The notes under the pieces were generated by a model. The model had not been told where the DNA came from and searched no databases. It saw only the letters and a list, made by a program, of their open reading frames with translations. Shown one piece after another: positions 33,782-44,200 of a stretch of 44,734 nucleotides of DNA; the stretch's first letter is position 1; each line of letters begins with the position of its first letter. The translations under genes and the position numbers were made by a program. The stretch is from Paraphysoderma sedebokerense (Eukaryota > Blastocladiomycota > Physodermatomycetes > Physodermatales > Physodermataceae), in assembly GCA_025602915.1 (NCBI GenBank), contig JAHLJZ010000132.1, positions 1-44,734 of the forward strand, given 5' to 3'.

Positions 33782-35337
33782 CTAAGATGACTTTGCATCT
33801 ATTCTCAAAATTGAACGCAACTCATTTTCTAAACCACTGATACCGTTCTGGGTATGGGTATGAGCATGAGGGGGATGCGGGTGCATATGAATATGGGTAT
33901 TGGCGTGCAAGTGCGAAGCCGAAGATAACGGAGACGGCGTAGGAAAAGACGAATAAGAAGGATATGCATAGGGATTGGGAATACGATTCGCCGGCTGATT
34001 CAAATATTGACTGTACATGTCGGCGGGTTTGGATGCAGACGATGTGTTGTGGTTGGGATTTTGAGGGGAGAGTGAATCAGCCGGACTAGAAGAAGAGGCC
34101 GCTGTTGCAGCGGACGACAGCAAATTGAGTAGTTGTCTTGATCGAATGCGAAGTGTTTCATTGTCTTCGTCCTCGTCGTCTTTATCTGACTGGTCGGAAT
34201 TCGCAGCCATTTGCGATTGAAAGCTTGAGAGGGAGGGGTAGGATTTCGAATGCGGCATTTCATTGCGAGTGATGTCTTCCATTGAAAATACACCAGACTC
34301 GTCATCGTATGAAGCGTCAGGTGTGCTGACACTCATAGATTTTGTTGGAGTACCCATACCAAAGACAGGAATAGGCAATGACGAAGGAGCAGGTGAATTG
34401 TGGAAGGTAGGTCCGGCATAAAGAGTTGAGGTGGCGGAAATCGATGCATCGGCTCCAAAGCTAGCACGACGAGTGGATTGGTTGGTCTGGAAAGATACTG
34501 GGGGGAAACCTTGAGCGTTTTGCGATGAATGAGAGCGTTGATGCAGAAAACTATAAAAACGAGATGGGACGGCGGGGATAAGCGAATGAGAAAGATTTGT
34601 TAGTGTGGTGCTCAAATTTTATCTACAATGTTAAGTCCCTCAAATCTAAGCAGAACAAAGGAAACCAACTTTTTCAACTCATCAAAACTTTTGCTCATTT
34701 TAGAGACGGGAGGAGAGGAAGAGCTGTTTTGCCGTTGATTTTTGTCATTAAATTGCTTGCGTTTTCCTTGATTTTGAAGTTGAGCTTGAGCAGTACGACC
34801 ATCAATAGGTAGACCATTGGCAAAGTTATCTTGGTTCTTGGCATGTTTTGAAGAGTGGTTCTTTTTCTGCTTGTTGTGGTGAGATGGGTTGTTTTTACCG
34901 ACAGCCGAATCCGACAGAGAAGCATTTGACTCTTGCTGATGGTTTCTTGGAGAGCCCGACAAATCCTTTTTGGCATTTGGTTGTTGTTGTTGTTTACCAT
35001 TCATGTTTCGAGATTTCTTGGGGTTTCTAGGTTGAGTCTGAGGGTCAGAAGAGATGGTTCCCGGGTGAGAGGATTGGGGAGCGGAGGAGGAGGAGGCTTG
35101 TTGGTGTTCCGGGTAAGTTCCGTTGGTGTGGCAGTGCCGTTTCCTGGTTGAGCGACCTCTGGCAGAGTCGGATTGCATAAAGAATTGAGTTCTGGATAAT
35201 TCGCCTGGGGATAGAGGGGCGATGAGTTTAGCGTCCGCTTTTGAAGGTTTGCGACGGGAAGGAGACAGATGGCGAGCGAGGTTGCTGTTGTTGATGTACT
35301 GGGAGGGTTTCTGTCTGTGAGACTGGGCGGAGGACAT
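33782..35337 (-). CDS. Edc1/PNRC-like mRNA decapping activator
   Basis: Two exons: 35337-34670 and 34550-33782, giving 478 residues. Nearly all of it is disordered and rich in Ser, Gln, Asn and Pro. The identification rests on one short linear motif in exon 2: YAGPTF at residues 267-272, then LPIPVF at 281-286. In fungal Edc1/Edc2 and animal PNRC2 the YAG part activates Dcp2 and the L-P-x-P part binds the EVH1 domain of Dcp1. The same spacing is conserved in fungal proteins. The very end, LENELRSILRI, is a short Leu-rich helix like those that bind Edc3 or Dhh1. So the protein probably recruits and switches on the decapping complex in the cytoplasm or P-bodies. The 119-base intron was placed by phase: AAA-AA|GTTGGT to TATAG. 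The ATG at 35337 follows a stretch that is open but lacks another ATG. Confidence 0.72.
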
Positions 35338-35538
35338 TTTTCTAGAAGCAAGCGGTAGAATTGTGCAGGAGAGAATTGAGCAGGAGAATGGGGGGGAGAG
35401 AGAGTGATGCGGGGAGGGAGGGAGTGACTTTTTGTTTGGATTGAGAATGGGGGCGGGAATGAGGGATGTCGCTATTTGTGGTAATTGATGGAGTGATGGA
35501 AAGAGAGGGAGGGAAGGGGAATCACCTGCCCACTTAGT

Positions 35539-35587
35539 CACGTGTAGGTTAACTGTGCGCACGTGATGTGTAGGGCCAAGACACGTG
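35539..35587. promoter_or_regulatory. three CACGTG (E-box) sites at about two-turn spacing
   Basis: Exact CACGTG at 35539-35544, 35560-35565 and 35582-35587. Starts are 21 and 22 bases apart, about two turns of the helix, so all face the same side. CACGTG is the core site of bHLH and bHLH-zip factors. They lie 202-250 bases before the Edc1-like ATG and about 280-330 before the recombinase ATG. Confidence 0.65.
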
Positions 35588-35743
35588 ACAGGAACAAGCA
35601 GCATGTTAATTGAAGCCACTCGCCAGACGGCATGCCCAAGGGAGTGATTCACTGGTTCACGGGATGATTCACTGTTCCATCGGATGATTCACAGCATTCA
35701 TCATAGTCACTATTGTAGACTGTGCTACTTGCTGCCACATGCC

Positions 35744-35775
35744 TTGTTCCCTTGTTCCCTTGTTCCCTTGTTCCC
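35744..35775. repeat. 8-base tandem repeat, four exact copies
   Basis: TTGTTCCC occurs four times without change in 35744-35775, followed by related TTGCTCACTGG units up to about 35823. A young microsatellite about 90 bases before the recombinase ATG. Confidence 0.9.
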
Positions 35776-35867
35776 TTGCTCACTGGCTCACTAGTTCCCT
35801 TGCTCACTGGCTCAACTGGCTCGACTGGTTACCCTGGATGCACTCCCTCGTAAACAACATTTGATCC

Positions 35868-37493
35868 ATGTCGCAATCCCACTCCCGCAAAAGACCAAAG
35901 CTAAGCGCCCATGTCTCCTTGGACGTCGCGGTCGGTCATATGCAGCTGTCTTTGCAAAATGCTGCACCAGATCTGGAATCTCTCTTACCTGGCAATGCAC
36001 ACAGCGCAACAGACATCATGATGGCTATCCGTGCAGATGAATTTGCCAAGACAACGCAGAAAACGGACAACACCACTCTCACGTAGGTTCACTTTTTTTA
36101 TCGTAGACCTACAAAGAGTCCGTGTAACATTCTCTGTTAAAATTGTAGATATACTTCTCGGCTGAAATCCTTTGTGGCCGCAGTCTATCTACTCTCTCAA
36201 ACCCCAGAGTTCTCACAAGGCGACTTGTTAAAGTTTATCAGTCGGGATTGGCTCGCCGAATTCACTTTCCCGCTTTCGTTTCTCAAGATTGTCTTTCGAT
36301 ACATGTACGAACTTCCATTTACGTGTGGCAACCAAAGAACTATCAGAGAGTACGACAAAGATGGAAACGAATGTATGCTCTCAACTAATTATTCGCCTTT
36401 TTGCCGGGAGTAACCAACCTTGAGTTCAGGCCGGCCTAATTTTCTGCCAAATAGTTCCATCCAACCCTTGGGACTCTCCTTCTCTCACGCGGATGGCTTA
36501 AAATCTGCATTATGTTGGGTGCTAGGGGACAAAAAGGACGAAATATATGAGGATGTGAAAAACTCGGATGGAAAAATCATCGGAGTGAAGGGAAACGCTT
36601 TAAGGGAGCGGTCGATGCTCGACTTATTGAAACATTTAAAGAACGATTGGAAACTTGGAGGCGTTTCCAGATGGCAGGCCAAACCCATCGAATTTTCAAC
36701 GCTGCTCAAGTTATGGGATGCAGTTGAAGAGCTGCAACATCTACGAGACTACACTATAGTATGTAGAACCCTTTCACTCACGCCCCCAACAGATCAAATG
36801 TTAATTCTTACGGTTAAACTTTAGATTATTGTCGCAATTGCTTTAGGATGTCGGAAAACGATTTTACCACTTCTTAGAGTGGAGGACGTTATGCCAGCTC
36901 AAGATTCTGACGGCAACACTATTTGCGGCCGTGGGCAACTGGCGATTTATCTCGATTTCAAAATCCCCCAACTCCAACACGAACCCGCCTTCATTCAATC
37001 CGTCCACATGAATAGCGGGACAGAACCTAATCTGTGTCCCGTACGAGCTATTTATCGCTGGTTAGCATTATCAGACATTCAGTCTGGATATTTATTTCGA
37101 TCCGTACACCATTTAGGAAAGCCCGATAAAAAACCGAACCAAAACATCCTGGACGACGCTTTACGGAGACTTTATAAACGCGCTGGAGAAGATTTCACTG
37201 ATATAACCCCGCATTCCACCCGTCGAACAGCAATCCATTGGGCGAGACGCTCAAAAGCGACGTTAGATCAAATGACGCAATTTTCACGCCATACATCCCT
37301 GGCGGGCATTTTACCTTACGTAGCTGAAGCTGATGCGCGTGGTTTGGAAGCTCAGGTCAAACATGGAGTAGATGATGAGCCGTTTATGTGGGTATGGAAA
37401 CCAGTACGTAGAACAACGGCTACAAATGAAGCGACGATGACGATGACGAGAAGGGAAAGGGGAAGACGAAAGTGTGTGACAGATTTATTGTGA
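35868..37493 (+). CDS. tyrosine recombinase (Crypton-like or domesticated)
   Basis: Four exons: 35868-36082, 36149-36372, 36430-36758 and 36825-37493, giving 478 residues. The C-terminal half is a tyrosine recombinase catalytic domain with all key residues: Arg266 in LGCRKTILPLL, His386 and Arg389 in TPHSTRR, His412 in FSRHTSLAGILPYV and the nucleophile Tyr421. The region at about residues 72-145 (YTSRLKSFVAAVYLL) resembles the helical core-binding domain. Such proteins cut and rejoin DNA through a 3'-phosphotyrosine. In eukaryotes they occur in Crypton DNA transposons, in DIRS elements and as domesticated genes. No reverse transcriptase or RNase H is seen nearby and no repeats bound it, so Crypton or domestication is likelier than DIRS. 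Introns interrupt the gene and the frame is intact. A basic tail (RRERGRRK) follows. Confidence 0.8.
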
Positions 37494-37913
37494 TAGTGAT
37501 GGAACATGAATAGCTTTCTGTAATGGAATTGTCATCGAGCACTTCCCTTCATCTCAGTTCTCTCACTCCATCCTATATTCCTGATTCTTCTGTACTTTCC
37601 CCCCGTCTTTACGGTGCTTTCTTGACAAGAATTAATTGTACCCGTTATAACGCTGCATGCTGATTTGTATCAAAAAGTAAGTACAGTAGTGAGAGACTAT
37701 GCATTATCAGGTGAAACTTATGCATGGCATCGTAGAGACATAGAGGATCAGGACTCGTATGTATTCAAAATATCAAAACCAGGAATAAATGTTGTATAGA
37801 CACTAGACGGTCAACAATGCAACCCTATTTTTGTCCTAGACTATATCAGTGAATAAATAATAGAAAATTCATGGAATCAATCGAACAATGCGGATTTGGC
37901 TCATGGCGGACGG
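37494..37913. other. convergent spacer between the recombinase and thioesterase genes
   Basis: 420 bases, no coding pattern. A GAATAAATAATAG near 37851 on the plus strand could be the poly(A) region of the recombinase gene. No terminal inverted repeat or obvious element end was found. Confidence 0.4.
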
Positions 37914-39070
37914 CTATATCAATTCCCTCTGACTCTGGATGTACTCCTTCATATCTACTTGGCCATTCACCATCTTTTGCATCTCTTCCATCCCTCTCGC
38001 ACGATACTCCTCCATCCCCTCTACCACCTTCCTCTCGCCATTCACCTCTCCCTCGCCCTCATACACGCAATGCCCAGCCCAACTCAGCGCATCCCACACA
38101 TTCACCGTCCTGCCGCTCTTGAACTTTAGGCACTGCTTCACCAATCCCACTGATACTATTTCCCCTCCCTCAACCACAAAGTAGTGTAGCGTCCATACCC
38201 ATTTCCTAATTGAAAAGATCAAGAGTAGATCAAGTCAATCTCTTGTGAGCACTCATGACCCAAAATCAAACCACCATTAAGCATACCTATCCCACGTCAA
38301 TAATTTAGTCTTGATGCTATACTTTTGTCCCAACCCTATACTCTTCAAAAACCACATCATTGTCCCCGCATTCGCAAAATGCAGTTCCTTCCGACACTCG
38401 TCACTTTTACCTTCATGTTTCGACAAACGCAACAGTGACTTGAGTTTATGTGTCATGATAAAAGGTCGAACCACGGATGTGCCAAATGTGGCCGCGAAAA
38501 AACTGATACGAATGTAATCTAGTGCTTTGTTGTATGAACTGTTTCAGTGTTTTCAAAACCAACCCCAAGGACCATCAATGAAAAGAAAGTCAGTCACAAG
38601 AATTAAACAGTCACACGTTATGATCCCAAGCCCATTTCTAACCACATTTTCAGAGACCGTAAAAAGTCAGAATAAAAACCTCACACAAACCTATTATTCA
38701 TATGAATATTCAAATCCAAATCATCTAATAAGCACCTCATCCCTTCAACTGTATGAAACTCTCCAATCCCAGTTAAATACCCCTTTGCCCTCACCACTTT
38801 AGTCACCGTCCCTTCCCCTCCTTCGGTTCCTCCTGTTCCTCCTTTTCCTTCGGTTCCACTCCCCGATAACCTTTTCCGTTCAGAATTCTCCAAACTCTTT
38901 AGTTTCATGATTACAGGACGTACGTAGAGGACATAACGGAGGTGATAAATCAAGGGTAACGATTTAAAATTTAATAATAGAACAATGATAGAGATGAATC
39001 TGAAGGACTTTAACAGCGCTCGTCGTTGTGAAGGGGTCGTCAGTTTGTATAGAGCTAAAAGAAATAACAT
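37914..39070 (-). CDS. THEM6-like hot-dog thioesterase
   Basis: Three exons: 39070-38691, 38538-38287 and 38205-37914, giving 307 residues. The N-terminus contains a hydrophobic stretch (FRFISIIVLLLNFKSLPLIY, residues about 23-43) that looks like a signal anchor, as in THEM6 at the ER. The hot-dog core starts with LLDDLDLNIHMNN at residues 114-126, joined across the first intron to SSYNKALDYIRISFF. This is the DLDxNxHMNNxxYL-x-D-xAR signature of 4HBT-type acyl-CoA thioesterases. The strand FIMTHKLKS, then YSIKTKLLTWDR, KWVWTLHYFV and EIVSVGLVKQCLKFK complete the fold. The C-terminal helix MEEYRARGMEEMQKM is charged. A Gly/Thr-rich linker (residues 70-87) precedes the core. The substrate is unknown. 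Confidence 0.8.
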
Positions 39071-39672
39071 GGTTGATGAGTTTCTTGACTTTTTGGTGTT
39101 CTTTGACCGGTAAAGAATTCTTAAGATTAAATAAATGTTTCGTTGGATGGAGCGGTTCTCCCTCGGTATTTGTAATTGCTAGGTATCAATGTCCTACCCG
39201 GCTGTATTTCAACCGCTCATTCCCCCGCCTGATTCTGTCTAAGGCGCACGTTGACTTCAGCGGTCACCGGATTCCCGCATACGGTGCTGCAAAGATGAAG
39301 TTTTTAAAATGACCAAACATCGAAAGAAATGCAACGAAGAACCGCACGAGATACAGGGACATGTCCAAAGAGCGGTTAAGGTATCGCAAAGTTTCTAGGT
39401 ATAGACCGGGACACCTCTGGATTCTGAAACGGCTTTTCATAAGATTGGGAAATACTCAGGTACTGCCCATATATTCAAATGCAGATTTTGGGCAAGGGCA
39501 ATGAATGTACGGAGTCCCCCAAATTATAGTAATTCATTAATTGACTTCAACCCAATTCGACACTTATTCCCCTGATCGTCGATATTGAACAACAATCTGG
39601 GATTCGGTGTCGTTACTGGTCGTTTGTAATTATGACTGATCAAAATCTCGTACCTGACAGACAGATAGAGAT
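39071..39672. other. spacer upstream of the thioesterase gene
   Basis: About 600 bases, no supported gene. The thioesterase promoter lies at its left end. Nothing else recognised. Confidence 0.45.
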
Positions 39673-40076
39673 ATGAGTGATTTAAACTACAATAGTCGGA
39701 AAATGAATGGGGTTGGCAATGACGGTGATGTTGTCATGAGTGTAACGAGTGCTTCAGAACGTAAATTTAGTGGAGAAACCATGAATCATGATATTGGCCC
39801 TCCATCGTTGCATAAAGAGAATGAGGGCATTAGAATTGCCGCGAGAGAGTATGTTAATATTTGCGTATATCTCATTTCATCTCGTTTAAAATTAGTATCA
39901 TCAATATTGATACAATATGACGTTAGGGAAATCTACAATATAAATATATCAGTTATATATTATATAAAGTTGAATATTTACCGTTGAACTGCGGGTTTGC
40001 CATGAATAGATCAATTTGGAATGTTGAGACAACATCCATCGTAGTGGTCAGATTTGGACTGAACTACCTTAAATAG
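39673..40076 (+). CDS. possible small two-exon gene of unknown function
   Basis: An ATG at 39673 opens a 58-codon exon (39673-39848) that ends at a good GTATGT donor. A weak acceptor at 40007-40009 joins it in frame to 40010-40076, ending in TAG, for 80 residues. The protein is hydrophilic (MSDLNYNSRKMNG, GDVVMSVTSASERK) with no domain I recognise. The composition and codon use of the first exon look coding, the second less so. It may be a first exon of something longer, or spurious. Confidence 0.3.
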
Positions 40077-41205
40077 CTTCCCCTCGCAATTGATCAAAAG
40101 TTGGCGTTGCATTCACATTAGGCTAAGCTCATCGCGACGGAGGTGATGTATCATTCTGTAGCTGATATAATTTGCCGTCGTATTCGTCTTCGCGAATTTC
40201 CCACGTCTCACGCTTCCTGGTCTATTCTGTAACTACTACTCTAGTTGGCCCTAATCAGAATTTCGCTGCCTTTGGAATTTTGACCCATGTTCGGATCCTC
40301 GTTGCATCCGCACAATCATTTCTGCATAAGAAATTGACACATGTTAACAGTAAAAGTGGATTAGCCTAGCCAGGAATGGTAATACTAATAGCATCGGTGT
40401 TGTTCTCCATTGAAGGGCTGTCAGAGAACAATATCTTTACCGTTGCTTGTGTTGATCATAATTTTTATTTGAGTAGCAGCTCCGAATGTGGGTTGAAATA
40501 TTGGGAGGGTAAAGGTTCTGCATCAGTGCGATCATGTATGTATGAATTGTGTATGTAGTTGGATATATAAGTTGGAAGTTTGAGGACAGACATGTAGTTG
40601 TTTACAATAACATTCCTTCCCTGCAATCTCCAGTTCTGCCATCCTACCATCAAAACTGCTCCGTTCCGCTCATCTGTGTTTCGCCTCGCCCGATACATCG
40701 ACCTTTGGCTACGTTGGCACTGAAGCCAATCAATTGACTGGATTCAGTATTCATTAAAGATAAGTGGGCCATACGATCAATTCGGAGAAACGGGTATAGA
40801 AACGAACTGCACAACTGAACCATTTGAGCTCTGTGTATGTTAGTTATGAAGCTATGGGCAGCTCATTCTACATTCACTGATATGCTTCCCTAACAGAGAA
40901 TGCAGCAATAAGAGTACCTGCTTCTTCCTAATCAGAGTACTAACGATGATTTCGCAATTCATATAGACGTGTCAGCATGCTTTATACTGATATTAATTAT
41001 TGAATTGATGAGATAGTGATGGAGTGGTGTTTTGATTTGATGGTTAACTAACCCTGTAGCAAGTGCTTCATAAATCAGACTTCCTTTATTCTCCTCGCAA
41101 TATAATCAATAGATAAATAATATTGTAATTCAATAACATTCATATATATTTTCAAAGTATTCTTAATTGCTAAAACATTTTTTTGATGCTGCACCAGTAG
41201 GACAA
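40077..41205. other. gene-free spacer before the modular gene
   Basis: About 1.1 kb, AT-rich, no supported gene. The last 150 bases (41050-41205) are probably the 3' untranslated region of the modular gene on the minus strand. Confidence 0.5.
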
Positions 41206-44200
41206 TTAACCCCATGGATGATGATGACAAGGACGACTAAATGTGCATCGGGTGCCTCTTTGGGTAGTTGCGGTGCAACGGCCACCATACCCATTGTTAA
41301 AGTCGACCATGAAAAGTCGCTGCTGCATAGCATTTTGTTCCGCTTGTATCCTTAAATCTTCTTGCTGCTTTTTGCGATTGTTTTCCGTGCGAAGTGAGTT
41401 CAGAGCGTCTTGCGATCTCGCCATTAATTCTATTATATGAGTGTTGAATTACGAACGATTAGAAAAGACATAAGTAAAAATAAAATATTACAGAGAGAAC
41501 AATCTACCGAGTACTAACCTTTTATTTTCTGCTCCACAAGGTTTTGATCATTTTTAGTCGCTGCCGTCAAATTGGACTTGAAGACGTCTTCAATTCTCTT
41601 TAGAAGGTTCGCAATAGTTGTTTCAATGTTTGGATCGTATCTACTGTACAATGGGCTCAATTGCATGTTCAAGGAGGATGTTGCTGCTTCAATAGCACTG
41701 TTGAGATTTGAAATCTTCTCGTTTTCCTTTCTTATTTCATCATTCTTGGTTTGGTTATTCTGGTCTCTAATACTTTTAAAAGACTGTTCAGCATTCGCTA
41801 TGAGACCTAGACTCATTGAAGATTAACTTTAGTATTGAAACAATAACCATAAGACCTAGCTGTAATAAAATTCTAAACTACCGACCTTTGAGTTTTGCAT
41901 TCAGAGTGATCTTGTCATTCTTGAGATCATCAATAGTAATCATACTCAAAAAGTGATCTTCCGATTGCTTCTTAATGTCGCTCAAAAAAGTCTCAATATT
42001 TGGTTCCGACTTTTCCGTCACTTTAGCCTTCAGTTTCTTCAATTGGGCATCAAGGAATTCCCGCGCTCGTCTGTCCGCGCTTTGTAATTCTGCCGCACGC
42101 TTTTCTTCTCTTATTTTTGTCTCATTATTTGCTTGACGTATAAGAGAGAAATGAGGTTCTTGTAAACTTATGAAGTCTGGAAAGATCAGCGTAAAACGAG
42201 CGTTTGAATACAGAGAGAAAGCCGAAGTAATGGTTAATAAGGTTATCAAATTAGCGGAAGGGAGTATTAGTTTAGCCGAACTAGTAACAAACCTTTGAAT
42301 TTATCTCCTTTCTGGAGCTCCTCAATCTTCAGCTTTGATAATGCCGACATAAACATTTCTTTAGCTCTTTTCTGCACGTCCTGTAATAAATGTTCGACAT
42401 CCGAATTATACTTAACAGCCACGTCTTTCTGAATCCTGGCAAGTTCGGCGTCCAAGTATGCTTTCGCCTTACCGATAGCATCTTCGGCAATCGCTATATT
42501 TTCTTTTCTCACTTCTTCACTCTTTGCCCGCTCATTCTTGTTCTTAATTCGCAAGAATACATCATCGAATTCTAATATCAAAGCTTTTGATTTATCATGT
42601 TAACTACCATAATTCATGAAAATACAACGAACGAAACTCCGATTTCAAAGATGAAAAAATTGCACACCTTCAATCTTTGCATTCAGCTCTGTCTGATGGT
42701 TGACAAAATCGCCGGTAGTTATGCTCTTCTTAAATGTTTTTTCCGCCGTATTCTTTAAGTCGTTTATGGTGTTGTCGATATTTGGTTCAGATTTTTTGTT
42801 TAACTTTTCAGATAATTCCGTTGTTTGCACTTGAAGGTATTTGCGGGCAAGACTGTCAGCCAATTTTAGGTCGGCTAGACGCTTTTCTTCTTTCAATAGC
42901 GACTGCTTATTTTCGCGGCGAACTCGGTCGAAACTGCGTTCAAAAAAGGCCCACAAAGCTGGATGTATAACTTGATGAGAATTTTAATGTAGGAAGAAGA
43001 TTCATTTTTCTAATAGCGTACCTTCAATTTCATTCTTCATATCAGTATCATCCTTCTGCATATTCTCCGGAACACAAGATAGAAACGTGGTGTTCGCCTC
43101 CTTTCCGAGAGGATGCAAAACCTCTTCAATATTGCCGACCGGCTTTATCAAGATATTGGTTATTAACTCATTAATTTTCCTTTCAAAATGACCGTGAGCT
43201 GCATCAGCCGCTTTTTTGAACAACTTTAGTTTCGTTTCTTTATTCTTGCGTTGAACCACATCCATTTTTAGATTTAGATGTGCGGTCAATTCTGTTGGCA
43301 AAATGTATTAGATTTTTCGGAATTGGTCAATGTTACCAACCACAAGATTGATACTGCACTTTTACCACAATCCAATAGTTTCTGTCTGATAAGATCATGG
43401 GATATATCATGCGAAAGCATGTCTCTTGCTTTTCTATTAATGTCATGCAACATCGAATCGATTTCTGGAATGAACTGTTTGGACACCAAGTCCTCGAGCT
43501 TCTGTATTTGCGAATTGCAAAATTCAATGGTCTTGACGTAGTTGTTTTCGAGTGTCGCAGAGTCTTCTGCGATTTTTTCCTGCTTTAGTTTTTCGGCTTC
43601 AGCCATGATCGAATCAATCAGATAAATCATAGATCCGATAATATCTATTAGATCGAAATGTAATGGCGTCGTAACGAAAGTATTAATTCTGATGTTCTTT
43701 AGATTGTTTGAGCGAAACCAACCTTGTATTTCCTCCTTTATCAAAGCCTCAAGCTCATTGTCTGACCCGTTGTCCCTTTCTGGCCGCTTTCTACCAAGCA
43801 TTGAGATTTCCAACTCACTAACGGAATGACCAGATACGTCTATTGAAATCAGACGTAATATTTTCGCAATAAAAGAGTACATTAGTCCCATTGTTCTACA
43901 TTTATTAGTCCTATTGTGTGAGCAAAAATACCTTTCTTCTTGCCGTTTATCTGCATTTCAAGCTTGTTCTCTTTTGTGTCGCATAAATACGTTTGAAACG
44001 TGCTTTTAGCTCTGGTTTCCAAAGCGCTCATACAATTACTGAACTCAGATTCATAATTAGGATCATATTTTTTGGGAATATTTTTTTTAAAGTTATTGAG
44101 TTCGGTATGGAAGAATCTTTTACATTGATTCCTAGCTCGCTTGAGTGCTGCACTTTGCTGACGATCTCTTTGCAATTCATCTCTCTGTTTGGATAGTTGA

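Larger units (their letters stand above)
35338..35867. promoter_or_regulatory. divergent promoter region of the Edc1-like and tyrosine recombinase genes
   Basis: 530 bases between divergent starts. The half near the Edc1-like gene is G-rich on the plus strand. It holds three CACGTG sites (35539-35587), three near-copies of GATGATTCAC (35643-35692) and a TTGTTCCC tandem repeat (35744-35775). Confidence 0.55.

Noticed and set aside
35338-35652. In-frame upstream extension of the Edc1-like protein
   Set aside because: No ATG in the extension, and it covers the promoter with the CACGTG sites. The ATG at 35337 is the reasonable start.
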